Shown here: one piece after another, positions 41,124-52,912 of the stretch
Position numbering within the stretch: position 1 is the stretch's first letter
Layout of the letters: every line of letters starts with the position of its first letter
Assembly (NCBI RefSeq): GCF_003205835.1
Contig: NZ_CP029773.1
Span: 2,698,501-2,762,500 of the forward strand
DNA length: 64,000 nucleotides
Source: Stenotrophomonas maltophilia
Lineage (GTDB): Bacteria > Pseudomonadota > Gammaproteobacteria > Xanthomonadales > Xanthomonadaceae
Direction of reading: 5' to 3'
Position numbers and translations under genes: made by a program
Notes under the pieces: model-generated
Told to the model about the DNA's origin: nothing
Seen by the model: the letters and a program-made list of their open reading frames with translations, nothing else
Databases searched by the model: none

Positions 41124-43442
41124 ATGACGAAGACTTTGTTGGCCGCTGCGCTGTCGATCGCGCTCGCTCCCGCGGCCTGGGCGCAGGATGCTGCCCCGAC
41201 CTCCACTGGCACGTCCGCCACCGATCTCGATGCGGTCTCGGTGATCGGCAGCGGTGAAGCGCGCCAGGTGCAGCGCATCACCCGCGAGAACCTCGACATC
41301 CTGCCGCCAGGCACCAGCCTGCAGAAGACGCTGAACCTGCTTCCGGGTGTCAACGCGCAGTCGGCCGATGCGCTGGGCACCAACGAGCAGTCGATGACCC
41401 TCAGCCTGCGCGGCTTCAACTCCACCCGTCTCGGTTACACACTGGATGGCGTGCCGCTGGGCGATGGCGCGTACAACAACTACAACGGCCTGACCATCAA
41501 CCGTGCGCTGATCAGCGAGAACATGGCCGGCGCCGAACTGGCGGTGGGCATCGGCAGCCTCGGCACGCCGTCCACCAGCAACCTCGGCGGCACCATTTCC
41601 TATACCTCCGACCGCCCGGCGCAGGAACTCGGCGGCCGCGTGGTGCAGACCTTCGGCAGCGATGCCAACCGCCGCACCTTCGTGCGCGTGGACAGCGGCG
41701 AGTACAACGGCTTCTCCGGCTACGTCTCCGGCATGAATGCCGTCTCCGATCTGTGGAACGACCAGACCGCCTACAACAAATCCACCACCAAGCAGTTCAA
41801 CGCCAAGGGCGTGTGGAACTTTGGCCGCGGCCAGATCACCGGTTTCGTCGATACCTCGCGCACCACCCAGGCCGACTACTTCTACCTGTCCAAGGACGAG
41901 ATGTCGCGCGGCCTGGGCTGGGACTGGGGCGGCTACGCGCCGGACTGGAACAGGGCGGTGGCCAAGGCCTACTGCAACACCGCCAGCTTCAATGCGAAGA
42001 AGTGCGACAACAGCGGCCCGGACAAGGATGCCGACGGTGCCTTCACCGCCGGCCAGATCCTGCGCGATGACAACCTGTACTACCTGGCCGGTGATTTCTT
42101 CCTGGCAGATGGCTTCAGCCTGCGGGCGCTGGCCTACCACCACGATGACCGCGGCGAAGGCCACAACTGGAACAGCGGCGCGTGGTCGAACAAAGGCACC
42201 GCGCAGGAGATCCCGATCATCTTCCGCAACACCATCTATACCATCGACCGCGACGGCGGCACGCTGTCGTTCGACTGGGAGCTGGGCGCGCACCGCATCG
42301 AAGGCGGCGTCTGGTACGAGCGCAATACCAGCAGCGCCGAGCGCTACCAGACCGCCGTGGACGGCCCGCGTGACCTGAGTGGCATGAACACCCTGCCCTC
42401 CGATGTGGGCGTGTTCGCCCAGCGCACCCGCTGGAAGACCCACCAGTTCTTCCTGAAGGACACCTGGCGCCTGCTCGATGACCGCCTGACCCTGGAGTTC
42501 GGCGCCAAGAGCCTGCACGCCACCTCCGATGCACAAGCACTGCCGGGCGATGCGAAGACGCCGATCTCGCCGACCTCCAACAACCAGTTCGCCACCGGTT
42601 CGTTGAAGGCCAGCAAGAATTTCCTGCCCAGCATCGGCGCCAACTTCCGCCTGACCGAGCACCACGAGATCTTCGCCAGCTACGCCGAGAACATCGCCAT
42701 GTTCCAGGGCGGCTTCAAGCTGGGCCCGCAGGCGGTCAGCCAGGCCACCTGGAATGCGCAGGGCAACCTGAAGCCGGAGGAGTCACGCTCGCTGGAAGCC
42801 GGCTACCGCTTCGTCACCGATACCCTGCAGGCCTCGATCGCGGCCTACAGCGTGCGCTTCGACAACCGCCTGCTGCAGTACAACCCCTGTGACTCGCGCC
42901 AGCCGGTCGGCCCGACCTGCGGCAACCGCTTCTACAACGTCGGCGGCGTCGACAGCCGTGGCGCCGAGCTGACCGTGCTGTGGACCCCGAACGAGCACTT
43001 CAGCTGGTACACCTCGGCCTCGCTGAACCGTTCGACCTACGCCTCCAACTACGTGCAGGCCGGTGTCGAGCAGCAGATCAAGGGCAGGATCCAGACCGAC
43101 ACGCCCAAGCAGCTGCTGGCCACCGAGATCACCTGGCGCGACAACGGCTGGTTCGCCAGCCTGCGTGGCAAATACACCGGCGAGCGCTTCTACACCTACA
43201 CCAACGACCAGGGCTTCGGTGGCTTCACCGTGTTCGATCTGGCCGGTGGCTATGACTTCGGCCAGGTCGGCTTCGCCAAGGGCATGCGCCTGTCGTTCAA
43301 CGTGACCAACCTGACCAACAAGCGCTACGCCAGCAACCTGGATTCGAGCGTGTTCGCGCCCAGCGACCCGGCCGGCAAGCTGTATGTGTTCCATGCCTCG
43401 GCACCGCGCCAGGTGTTCGGTACGATCGACCTTCGCTTCTGA
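41124..43442 (+). CDS. TonB-dependent outer membrane receptor linked to a phytase-like enzyme
   Basis: The 772-residue receptor has a signal peptide of about 21 (MTKTLLAAALSIALAPAAWA), a plug with LPPGTSLQKTLNLLPGVNAQ and MTLSLRGFNSTRLGYTLDG, and a long barrel ending IDLRF with terminal Phe. The ATG at 41124 is chosen because the leader begins there. The partner gene starts 21 bases after its stop. With the candidate Pho box upstream, an organic phosphate or a related ligand is the likely cargo, though iron chelates are also possible. Confidence 0.9.
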   Translation: MTKTLLAAALSIALAPAAWAQDAAPTSTGTSATDLDAVSVIGSGEARQVQRITRENLDILPPGTSLQKTLNLLPGVNAQSADALGTNEQSMTLSLRGFNSTRLGYTLDGVPLGDGAYNNYNGLTINRALISENMAGAELAVGIGSLGTPSTSNLGGTISYTSDRPAQELGGRVVQTFGSDANRRTFVRVDSGEYNGFSGYVSGMNAVSDLWNDQTAYNKSTTKQFNAKGVWNFGRGQITGFVDTSRTTQADYFYLSKDEMSRGLGWDWGGYAPDWNRAVAKAYCNTASFNAKKCDNSGPDKDADGAFTAGQILRDDNLYYLAGDFFLADGFSLRALAYHHDDRGEGHNWNSGAWSNKGTAQEIPIIFRNTIYTIDRDGGTLSFDWELGAHRIEGGVWYERNTSSAERYQTAVDGPRDLSGMNTLPSDVGVFAQRTRWKTHQFFLKDTWRLLDDRLTLEFGAKSLHATSDAQALPGDAKTPISPTSNNQFATGSLKASKNFLPSIGANFRLTEHHEIFASYAENIAMFQGGFKLGPQAVSQATWNAQGNLKPEESRSLEAGYRFVTDTLQASIAAYSVRFDNRLLQYNPCDSRQPVGPTCGNRFYNVGGVDSRGAELTVLWTPNEHFSWYTSASLNRSTYASNYVQAGVEQQIKGRIQTDTPKQLLATEITWRDNGWFASLRGKYTGERFYTYTNDQGFGGFTVFDLAGGYDFGQVGFAKGMRLSFNVTNLTNKRYASNLDSSVFAPSDPAGKLYVFHASAPRQVFGTIDLRF

Positions 43443-43463
43443 TTGACCGCCCGGAGTCCACCG

Positions 43464-44924
43464 ATGCTCGCGACCGCCCTGCTGCTGGCCACCCTCTCCG
43501 CAAGCGGATACTCCGCCCCGCACGAGGCCGCTGGCACACCGCCACGCACCCTGCAGTTGGGCGGTCGTACTTACGTGGATAAAGGCCTGGTCGCCGCCGG
43601 GCGGCTGCCGGCGGGCACGGTGGACTTCCTCGGCGATACGCTGGGCTCGTTCTCGTCGCTGGCAGTACAGCCTGGCACCTGGAAGCGCACCGCCAGCGGC
43701 TACGAAGGCGTACTGTGGACCCTGCCCGACCGCGGCCGCAACGACCCCGAGGCTGGCCTGTTCTACGACTACGCCGGCCGCGTGGAGCGCATGCAGCTGC
43801 GCATCGACATTGCCCCAGGCAAGCCCGGTGCGCTCGGCACGCTGACGATGGTGCCGGACAAGGGTGTGGTGCTGAAGGATTTCAACGGGCAGCCGTTCAC
43901 CGGTGCCGACCCGGGTGAGCACACGATCACCCAGCGCGAGGTGGTGCTGCCCTCGCCGGCCAGCGGCGCAGGCGCGGGCAAGGTCTCGCTGGATGCGGAA
44001 TCGCTGCAGTTTACCGCCGATGGCCACTTCTACATCGGCGACGAGTACACCGCCAACGTCTACTACTTCGATGCACAGGGCCAGCTGCAGGGTGTGATCG
44101 TGGCACCACCGGCGATCCGTCCGCAGCGCGATGGCAAGCCGGCGTTCGGTTCACTGGCGCCACCGCAGACCGGCCGCCGCAACAACCAGGGCGTGGAAGG
44201 CATGAGCCTTTCGCCCGACGGTACCCGCCTGTTTGTCGCCCTGCAGAGTGCAACGCTGCAGGACAGCGCGGAGGGCAATGCGGCCGGACGCATCAACACC
44301 CGCGTGCTGGTCTACGACGTGACGGTCTCGCCGACGCCACAGCAACCGATCGGCCATTACGTGATGGCCCTGCCCGCCTATGCACATGACGGCAAGGGCA
44401 AGCTGGACCGCACTGCCGCGCAGAGCGAGCTGCGCGCGCTGGATGCCCACCGCTTCCTGCTGCTGGCCCGCGACGGCAACGGTCTGGGCAAGGATGGCGA
44501 CGACCCGATCGTCTTCAAGTCGGTGCTGCTGGTGGATGTGTCCGGTGCCAGCAACCTGGCCGGCAGCTCCTACGAAACCGGCACGACCTCGGTACTGGCT
44601 GATGCGGCGGACACCACGTTGAAGGCCGGCATCGTGCCGGCGCGCAGCGACGAACTGCTGAACCTGCTCGACCGCCCGCAGCTCGCGCGTGCCGGCCTTG
44701 ACCTGGACACCAAGCGCGGCCCGCATGCCGGTCTGCTCTCGGAAAAGTGGGAAGCCATGGACGTGCTGCCTGCCTTGGACCCGCAGCATCCCAACGACGT
44801 GCTGTTGCTGATCGGCAACGACAACGACTTCATCGCCCGCCACTGCCGCATGCAGGGCCAATCCTGCGACAGCCCGTACGACAACGACAACCGTGTACTG
44901 GTCTACCGCCTGACGCTGCCCTGA
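43464..44924 (+). CDS. Exported esterase-like activity of phytase family protein
   Basis: The 486-residue protein has a short leader (MLATALLLATLSASGYSAPH) and a beta-propeller-type body of the phytase-like family: LGGRTYVDKGLVAAGRLPAG, VLWTLPDRGRNDPEAG, DGHFYIGDEYTANVYYFD, QGVEGMSLSPDGTRLFVALQ, a typical DRTAAQSELRALD segment and LIGNDNDF near the end. Acidic loops would bind calcium as in related phytases. It may release phosphate from organic esters in the periplasm for the pair's uptake role. True phytase activity is unproven for this family. Confidence 0.85.
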   Translation: MLATALLLATLSASGYSAPHEAAGTPPRTLQLGGRTYVDKGLVAAGRLPAGTVDFLGDTLGSFSSLAVQPGTWKRTASGYEGVLWTLPDRGRNDPEAGLFYDYAGRVERMQLRIDIAPGKPGALGTLTMVPDKGVVLKDFNGQPFTGADPGEHTITQREVVLPSPASGAGAGKVSLDAESLQFTADGHFYIGDEYTANVYYFDAQGQLQGVIVAPPAIRPQRDGKPAFGSLAPPQTGRRNNQGVEGMSLSPDGTRLFVALQSATLQDSAEGNAAGRINTRVLVYDVTVSPTPQQPIGHYVMALPAYAHDGKGKLDRTAAQSELRALDAHRFLLLARDGNGLGKDGDDPIVFKSVLLVDVSGASNLAGSSYETGTTSVLADAADTTLKAGIVPARSDELLNLLDRPQLARAGLDLDTKRGPHAGLLSEKWEAMDVLPALDPQHPNDVLLLIGNDNDFIARHCRMQGQSCDSPYDNDNRVLVYRLTLP

Positions 44925-44965
44925 CTGCAACGTGTATTGCCGCAACCGTCTCGCTCGAAAGCCTG

Positions 44966-44990
44966 GTAGTGCCGGCCGCCGGCCGGCATC
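44966..44990. repeat. SMAG element
   Basis: A single GTAGTGCCGGCCGCCGGCCG palindrome at the 3' side of the truncated RAYT copy (44989-45090). Its stem centre differs by one base from the others (GCC for GCT). Confidence 0.85.
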
Positions 44991-45090
44991 ACGCCCAGAC
45001 CGACCACGCATACGGATAATCGCCAATCTACCCAGCAACACCTGCGCGTACCGGACTCCCCACGATGTACAGCGCCTGCTCAGCCCTCAC
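44989..45090 (-). pseudogene. Truncated 3' fragment of a REP-associated transposase gene
   Basis: On the minus strand this reads VRAEQALYIVGSPVRAGVAG, stop, IGDYPYAWSVWA, stop. It parallels the C terminus of the intact RAYT at 45122 (RAEESLARQALYILGNPVRA then GEYPHAWSVWA). It has a nine-base deletion and an internal TAG. It is bracketed by SMAG elements, so a SMAG plus RAYT tail was duplicated in tandem. Confidence 0.85.
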
Positions 45091-45098
45091 CGCAACGG

Positions 45099-45121
45099 GT
45101 AGTGCCGGCCGCTGGCCGGCA
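45099..45121. repeat. SMAG element at the 3' end of RAYT
   Basis: A single GTAGTGCCGGCCGCTGGCCG palindrome abuts the stop codon of the RAYT gene. Confidence 0.88.
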
Positions 45122-45568
45122 TCACGCCCAGACCGACCACGCATGTGGGTACTCGCCAATCTGCCCGGCAAGATCAGCGCGCACCGGATTCCCCAGGATA
45201 TACAGGGCTTGCCGCGCCAGCGACTCCTCAGCCCTCACTGCATGATCGAAGTAGCCAGGCTGCCATACCGTACTTCGACGGCCAGCCAGGCGATTCAAGG
45301 CAAGCGCGCTCGACGACTTCATTCGGCGCGCAATGCCTGAAAGGGGACCTCCGCGCAGCTCGAACATCCAGTGGACGTGATCCGGCATGACGACCCATGC
45401 GAGTGACTGCACCAGCCCCCGACGTTCGATGTAATGGAACTGGTCGATTACACATGCCACTGCAGCTTCGCTTTCAAAGAGCCGGCGGCGCTGATGTGTC
45501 GTCGTTGTCAGAACGTAGACCTGACCGACAATGGAACGCCGGCCCAGGCGGAGGCGGTGGCTGCTCAT
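45122..45568 (-). CDS. REP-associated tyrosine transposase (RAYT, Y1 family)
   Basis: The 148-residue Y1 transposase shows VYVLTTTTHQRRRLFESEAA at the start, the metal-binding HxH in WVVMPDHVHWMFE and a later helix WQPGYFDHAVR that should hold the catalytic Tyr. ALYILGNPVRADLAGQI follows. RAYTs act on REP hairpins beginning GTAG and are thought to spread or maintain them. SMAG elements flank it on both sides. The ATG at 45568 (MSSHRLRLGR) is preferred; the longer frame runs through SMAG sequence. Confidence 0.92.
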   Translation of the reverse strand: MSSHRLRLGRRSIVGQVYVLTTTTHQRRRLFESEAAVACVIDQFHYIERRGLVQSLAWVVMPDHVHWMFELRGGPLSGIARRMKSSSALALNRLAGRRSTVWQPGYFDHAVRAEESLARQALYILGNPVRADLAGQIGEYPHAWSVWA

Positions 45569-45652
45569 GCCCCATGGTGGAGCGATCATTGGGCGTTGAA
45601 CGTCAGGCCATGCCTCGATGGATGTTCGGAGATGTCTGAAGTTGAATGAGGT

Positions 45653-45712
45653 TGCCGGCCAGCGGCCGGCACTACCGGGAACTATGGGTTGCCGGCCAGC
45701 GGCCGGCACTAC
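45653..45712. repeat. Two SMAG elements upstream of RAYT
   Basis: Two direct copies of a GCCGGCCAGCGGCCGGCACT palindrome, each closing with CTAC, end at 45675 and 45712. They lie between the RAYT start and the 3' end of entA. Confidence 0.9.
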
Positions 45713-45734
45713 CGGGCCATGGGTTACCGGCAAC

Positions 45735-46493
45735 TCACCCGCGCAGGGTGGCGCCGCCGTCCACGTACAGGTCACTCATCGCCACGTGCCCGGCCTGCTC
45801 GGAGAGCAGGAACATCACCGAATGAGCGATGTCTTCCGGGGTGGCCAGCTTGCGCAGCGGGATGCCGGCCTTGTACGTCTCCAGGCTGCCGGCGATCACC
45901 CGCTCGGCACCGTGCGCGTCCTGCCACATGCCGGTCTGCATCGGGGTCAGCGTTGAACCCGGGGCGACGATGTTGCAGCGGATGCCCAGCGGCGCCAGTT
46001 CCAGCCCGAGGCAGCGGGTGAACATCGTGGCGGCGGCCTTGGATGCGGCATAGGCGGCCATGCCGTGCCGCGGCACTCCGGCGGCATTCGAACTGACGGT
46101 GACGATCGCACCCTGACCTCGCGGTGACATCACCCGCGCCAGCGCACGCCCGACATGGAACACACCATCGGCATTGACCGCGAATACCCGGCGCCAATCG
46201 GTATCGGTGGTCTCCGTAACAGCTCCCACATGCAGGACGCCCGCCACGCTGGCGGCGAGACCGATCGGCCCAATGCTGGCTTCCACACGATCCACCAGGG
46301 CGTCCACCGCTGCGCTGTCGGTCACATCGAGCGCAAATGCCTGTACACGTGCATCCATTACCACGGGCGCCTCGCGGTCGGTTGCCACCACCGTGCAGCC
46401 GGCCTCGGCCAACAGCCGTACCAGTGCCTCGCCGATGCCGCCGGCGGCACCGGTCACCAGTGCCACGCGACCTTCAAAGCCGGTCAACTGCAT
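45735..46493 (-). CDS. entA: 2,3-dihydro-2,3-dihydroxybenzoate dehydrogenase EntA
   Basis: EntA makes 2,3-dihydroxybenzoate, the catechol unit of the siderophore. The 252-residue short-chain dehydrogenase has the NAD loop TGAAGGIG, catalytic Ser in VTVSSNAAG and YAASK with catalytic Tyr and Lys. It is the last gene of the operon; its ATG lies inside the end of entF. Confidence 0.95.
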   Translation of the reverse strand: MQLTGFEGRVALVTGAAGGIGEALVRLLAEAGCTVVATDREAPVVMDARVQAFALDVTDSAAVDALVDRVEASIGPIGLAASVAGVLHVGAVTETTDTDWRRVFAVNADGVFHVGRALARVMSPRGQGAIVTVSSNAAGVPRHGMAAYAASKAAATMFTRCLGLELAPLGIRCNIVAPGSTLTPMQTGMWQDAHGAERVIAGSLETYKAGIPLRKLATPEDIAHSVMFLLSEQAGHVAMSDLYVDGGATLRG

Positions 46494-49400
46494 GTTGCGA
46501 TCTCCTGTTGCTCATCCCAGTGGCGCAGGCGCGCCGACAACCACGGTGCCAGCTGCGCCACCGCATCGCGGCCGGTCAGCTCGGCATGCAGGAACGGCAG
46601 TTCCAGCGCCTGCACCTTGCGCGCGTGCGTGCGCCACAGTGCCGACTGCAGCTGCGGCCGCGCCTGATGATCCCGGCCAGCGCGCACGTGCACCAGCGTG
46701 CCGTCGAACGGTTGGTGGATGTGCTCGCGGATCAACCGGTTGGTGCCGGTCACCGCACGCACCACGCCATCGAGCACTACATCCGGCAGGCTGCCGAGCG
46801 CACTACCACCGCGACGCAGGAAGCCGAGAATGCGTTCACGGCTGTCCAGCTCCGGATGTGCATCCGGGTCATGGCCAGCAATCGCCAGCAGCGCACGCAG
46901 TGCGGCGATGGCATCGGGTTCCGGCTCGGCCCGCCAGCATTCGCTGGGATAGGCGTCGAGCAGCACCAGTTCGCCGACTTCGCGCCCGATCTCATGCAGG
47001 CGCACCGCCATTGCCTGGGCGAGGATGCCGCCCACCGACCAGCCCAGCAGATGCACCGGTCCCTTCGGTTGCAGCGTGACCACCCGCTGCACGTAGTCAT
47101 TGGCCATGGCTTCGATGCTGGATGGCAACGGCTGCTTCGGATCCAGCGCGGGCGACTGCAGGCCATACACCGGGCGTGCCGGCTGCAGGGCGCGCGCCAG
47201 CGTCCGGTAGTTCCAGGCGATGCCACCGGCCGGGTGCAGCACGAACAAGGGAGTGGGCCTGTCAGCATCAGTGGCAGCCAACGAGATCACCGGGCCCAAC
47301 GCGTGGTCGGCCAGCGCCGGCGGCTCGGCAATGCGCGTCGCCAACGCGGCCACGGTCGGCTGCGCGAACAAGGCACCGAGGCCGAGGTCACAGCGCCAGC
47401 GTTGTTCGATGGCCAGCAGCAGGTGCACCGCGGACAGCGAGTCGCCGCCGAGACTGAAGAAGTCCGCATCCACTGCCACCGGTGCCTCGCGGCCCAGCGC
47501 CTGTGCGAACAGCATTGCCAGTTCCTGTTCCAGCGGCGTGCGCGGCGCCAGTCCGGCAATCTCGCTCTGCGGCGGTTTCGGCAAGGCGTTGCGGTCGAGC
47601 TTGCCGTTGGCGGTCACCGGCCACTGATCCACGCCAACGAACGCCGACGGCACCATGTAGTCCGGCACGTGCGCGGCCAGGTGGCTGCGCAGCATCACGG
47701 CATCGGCAAGCGCCGCTGGCACATAGGCCACCAGCCGGGCATCACCGGGTGCATCCTGGCGCAGCAGCACCTCCACCCGCTCCATGCCCGGCAGCATACG
47801 CAGTGCCGCCTCGATCTCGCCCAGCTCGATGCGCAGGCCGCGCAGCTTCACCTGGTGGTCGCTGCGGCCCAGATATTCGACTGCGCCGTCACTGCGCCAG
47901 CGCGCCACGTCGCCAGTACGGTAGATGCGCTCCCCTGGCAGGAAGGGATCGGCCAGGAAGCGTTCGGCGGTCAGGTCATCGCGGCCGAGATAGCCGCGTG
48001 CCAGCTGCACGCCGCCAAGGTACAGGTCACCAGCCACGCCCACCGGCAGCGGCTGCATCCGCGCATCCAGCACGTACAGGCGGGTGTTCCAGACCGGGAA
48101 GCCGATCGGTACCGGCCGTGAGCGGTCCTGCGCCGAAGCCGGCCAGTAGCTCACGTCCACTGCCGCTTCGGTCGGGCCATACAGGTTGTGCAGTTCGGCC
48201 TGCACGCGCCCATGGAAACGATCGCGCAGCGATGCGTCCAGCGCCTCGCCACTGGTGAACACGCGGCGCAGCTGCAGGCCCTCGGAGGCCGGTGCGGCGA
48301 GGAAGGCATCGAGCATCGACGGCACGAAATGCGCCGTGGTGATGCCATGCGCGCGGATCAGCCGCGCCAGCTCGGTCGGATCACGATGCGCGTCCGGACC
48401 CGCCACCACCAGCGTCGCGCCGCACAGCAGCGGCAGGAAGAATTCCCAGACCGAAACATCGAACGTGGCCGGGGTCTTCTGCAGAACACGGTCATCGGAA
48501 TGGATGCCGTAGTGCTCGCGCATCCACAGCAGGCGGTTGACGATGGCGCGGTGCTCGATGACGACGCCCTTCGGCTCGCCGGTCGAACCGGAGGTGTAGA
48601 TCACATAGGCTGCATCGCTGGGCGCCGGATCGGCCCACGGTGCTGCGAAACTCAGCGCGGTCCATTGGTCGGGGGCAAGCACCGGCACGCCGTCCATGCG
48701 CGCCGATACCTCTGCCGCAGCCAGTACGCACGCCGGCTGCGCCGAGGCGAGAATACGCGCGAGGCGCTCATCGGGATGGGCAAGGTCCAGCGGCAGGTAG
48801 GCGGCACCCGCGCGCAGCACCGCCACCAGCGCGATCACCAGCTCCAGCGAACGCGGCAGCGCCACCGCCACCACGCTGCCCGGACCGACCGCCATCGCCC
48901 GCAGCTGTGCCGCCAGCGCGAAACTGCGGGCCTCCAGCGTGGCGTGGTCCAGCGCGACGTCACCGAACACCAGCGCAGGTGCGTGCGGATCACGGTCCAT
49001 GCCCTGCTGCAGCAGTTCAACCAACGTGGTCGGTGGCAGCGCATGCGCGGTGGCATTGAAACCATGCACCACCTGCTGCGCTTCTACGGCGGAGGCCAAC
49101 GGTACCGCCGCGATGTCTCCGGCCTCCAGCGCCGCCGATACGAAATGCAGCAACCGGGTCGCGTGCGCCTCGACCTCCTCGCGACTGTACAGCGCGGGAT
49201 TGGCCTCGATCTCCAGATCCAGCAGGTGCTGGCCGTCACCACGGAAGCCAAGTGTCAGATCATCCACCGGCCCGGTGCACAGCACCTCCAGCGTCGCCTG
49301 CACGCCGGTCAGTGCCAGTGGCTTGTAGAACGGCTGGACATTCACCAGCGGACCGTGCAGGCGCTGCTGCGCGCCCACCAGGCCCAGGTCCCGGCGCAAC

Positions 49401-50374
49401 TGCTCACCGCGGTAACGGCCGTGCTTGCGACCCTGGCTGAGCTGCCGGCCCAGGCCGCGGGTAAAGGCCTCGACGCTGCCCTCACCGGCCGCCACACGCA
49501 GCGGCAACACGTTCATCACCATCGCCGGCACCCGCGCCGATGCGTTGCCGAGCCGCCCCATGTAGGGCACCCCCAGCACCACTTCATCGGCAGCGCTCAT
49601 CCGCCGCAGGTACTCGGCCGACAACGCGGCCAGCACATCCGGCCAGGGCTGCAGCCAACGCACCGATGCCTGCAGCAGCCGCTCACGGAATGCAGCATCG
49701 AGCGGCTGCACCCAACGCAGCGCGTCGTCACTGGCCGCGAGCGTACCAGCCAGGCCCACGCCCGCCGGTGCGCCCTGCAACTGCTCGCACCACCACTGCC
49801 CCGCCTGCGCACGGCGCGGGTCGGCGCGGTAGGCGGCATCATCGACCAGCACGCCCGCCAGCCCCGGCAGCGGCTCATCCGTACGACCGGCATACAAGGC
49901 GCACACGCGATCAGTAAACAGCGCCATGCCGTAACCATCCGCAGCCAGATGATGCACGCGCAGGTACCAGACCCATCGCTGCCCACCCAGATCGAACAGC
50001 ACCTGCTGGCTTATGCGGTCGCGGGTCGGATCGACCGCGCTGAGCCGGTCGGCCTGCATCAGGGCACGTGCCGCCGATGCCGGATCGGTCTCGCCGGATA
50101 GATCGCGCACTGACAGCAGCGGCACGTGTGCTGGGTCATGCCACTGCAGCGGCTGGCCGTCGGCCCTCTCGGCAAAGCGCAGTGCGAAGGCCTGCGCCTC
50201 GCCCGCTGCCTGGTCTGCCGCGGCGACGAACGCGGCCACATCCAGCGGACCGTCGATCCACACCGCATGTGCGGTATTGAATGACGGATTGTCCGGTGCC
50301 AGCCGCTGCGCGAACCACAGTCCGGCCTGGGCCTCGGTCAGTGCCACCGGCGTGGCCAGCACAGCGACGTTCAT
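46484..50374 (-). CDS. entF: Nonribosomal peptide synthetase EntF (C-A-PCP-TE)
   Basis: EntF-type synthetases join dihydroxybenzoate to an amino acid, then oligomerise and release the product. The 1296-residue protein has a condensation domain (HHLAADGYG active site), an adenylation domain with [35 protein letters not shown] and [12 protein letters not shown], a carrier domain with [12 protein letters not shown] (phosphopantetheine Ser) and a thioesterase with GWSVGG. Residues around the pocket ([15 protein letters not shown]) closely match E. coli EntF, so L-serine is the predicted substrate. The ATG at 50374 overlaps the entB' stop. Confidence 0.95.
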   Translation of the reverse strand: MNVAVLATPVALTEAQAGLWFAQRLAPDNPSFNTAHAVWIDGPLDVAAFVAAADQAAGEAQAFALRFAERADGQPLQWHDPAHVPLLSVRDLSGETDPASAARALMQADRLSAVDPTRDRISQQVLFDLGGQRWVWYLRVHHLAADGYGMALFTDRVCALYAGRTDEPLPGLAGVLVDDAAYRADPRRAQAGQWWCEQLQGAPAGVGLAGTLAASDDALRWVQPLDAAFRERLLQASVRWLQPWPDVLAALSAEYLRRMSAADEVVLGVPYMGRLGNASARVPAMVMNVLPLRVAAGEGSVEAFTRGLGRQLSQGRKHGRYRGEQLRRDLGLVGAQQRLHGPLVNVQPFYKPLALTGVQATLEVLCTGPVDDLTLGFRGDGQHLLDLEIEANPALYSREEVEAHATRLLHFVSAALEAGDIAAVPLASAVEAQQVVHGFNATAHALPPTTLVELLQQGMDRDPHAPALVFGDVALDHATLEARSFALAAQLRAMAVGPGSVVAVALPRSLELVIALVAVLRAGAAYLPLDLAHPDERLARILASAQPACVLAAAEVSARMDGVPVLAPDQWTALSFAAPWADPAPSDAAYVIYTSGSTGEPKGVVIEHRAIVNRLLWMREHYGIHSDDRVLQKTPATFDVSVWEFFLPLLCGATLVVAGPDAHRDPTELARLIRAHGITTAHFVPSMLDAFLAAPASEGLQLRRVFTSGEALDASLRDRFHGRVQAELHNLYGPTEAAVDVSYWPASAQDRSRPVPIGFPVWNTRLYVLDARMQPLPVGVAGDLYLGGVQLARGYLGRDDLTAERFLADPFLPGERIYRTGDVARWRSDGAVEYLGRSDHQVKLRGLRIELGEIEAALRMLPGMERVEVLLRQDAPGDARLVAYVPAALADAVMLRSHLAAHVPDYMVPSAFVGVDQWPVTANGKLDRNALPKPPQSEIAGLAPRTPLEQELAMLFAQALGREAPVAVDADFFSLGGDSLSAVHLLLAIEQRWRCDLGLGALFAQPTVAALATRIAEPPALADHALGPVISLAATDADRPTPLFVLHPAGGIAWNYRTLARALQPARPVYGLQSPALDPKQPLPSSIEAMANDYVQRVVTLQPKGPVHLLGWSVGGILAQAMAVRLHEIGREVGELVLLDAYPSECWRAEPEPDAIAALRALLAIAGHDPDAHPELDSRERILGFLRRGGSALGSLPDVVLDGVVRAVTGTNRLIREHIHQPFDGTLVHVRAGRDHQARPQLQSALWRTHARKVQALELPFLHAELTGRDAVAQLAPWLSARLRHWDEQQEIATCS

Positions 50375-50628
50375 GCGTTCTGCGCGGCCTGCAGCTTCTG
50401 CACCACCCCCCACCACTGGCGCAACGTGGTGTGTTCGGCCAACTGCGAGAACTCCAGCGGCAACCCGGTGTTGCCCCAGGCCAGGACCAGGCCGAGCATG
50501 CGCATCGAGTCCAGATCCAGGTCGATCAGGTTGTCGTCGTCACCGATCTCGGCCGGCGTGCACTCCAGCACGCGCGCAACGTCGGCACGCATCCGCTCCA
50601 GATCCAGCGCATCACCCGTGGCAGCCAT
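50371..50628 (-). CDS. entB': Stand-alone aryl carrier protein EntB'
   Basis: The 85-residue carrier protein has LIDLDLDSMRMLGLVLAWG, whose Ser takes the phosphopantetheine arm. It holds the dihydroxybenzoyl group activated by EntE. In E. coli this domain is fused to the isochorismatase as EntB; here it is separate. It starts at the base shared with the entB stop (TGATG). Confidence 0.93.
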   Translation of the reverse strand: MAATGDALDLERMRADVARVLECTPAEIGDDDNLIDLDLDSMRMLGLVLAWGNTGLPLEFSQLAEHTTLRQWWGVVQKLQAAQNA

Positions 50629-51259
50629 CACAGCACCTCCAGCAACTGATCGGTGGTCATCGGCACGCCACAGGTGCGTGCGATCCAGTGCAGCGCCTGA
50701 TCGTGATCGGCACGCGAAAAGTCCGCCACCGCATCGGCGGCGATGAAGGCCTCGATATCGCGCTGGAACGCCTCCACCACGGTCGCAGTGCAGCCGATAT
50801 GCGCGTACACGCCGGTCACCAGCAGCTGGTCGCGGCCACGCACCCGCATCAGCGTCTCCAGGTTGCTGCGCTGGAACGCGCTGTAGCGGTGCTTCACCAG
50901 CACGTGCTCACCCGGCTGCGGTGCCAGCGCCTCGATGATCGGCTCATGATCGGCGCTGCGGCGCATTCCGGGCCCCCACAGATCGGCCTGCAGGCCACGG
51001 TCACGGCGATCCTGGTCGCCATGCTGGGCGGTGTAGAACACGGGAATGCCGTGCGCGCGGCAATGCGCCAGCAGGCGCACGATATTGTCCACCGCCGGCC
51101 GCAGCGGCGTACTACCGGCGTCGAATGCCGCCAGGAAGTAGCGCTGCATGTCATGCACCAGCAGCGCAATACGATCACGCTGCGGGCGCCACGGGCCACG
51201 GGCCTGCGGCAGTTCGGCGGCGGTCGGCAAGGGGTAATCGGTGATACGGGGCAGCGCCA

Positions 51260-51260
<1 letters not shown>
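50628..51260 (-). CDS. entB: Isochorismatase EntB (without carrier domain)
   Basis: The 210-residue hydrolase converts isochorismate to dihydro-dihydroxybenzoate. The catalytic Asp is in LLVHDMQRYFLAAF, the Lys in VKHRYSAFQRSNLE and the family loop in VTGVYAHIGCTATVVEAF. It ends where the E. coli EntB carrier domain would begin. It is coupled to entE by a one-base overlap. Confidence 0.95.
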
Positions 51261-52908
<1,648 letters not shown>

Positions 52909-52912
<4 letters not shown>

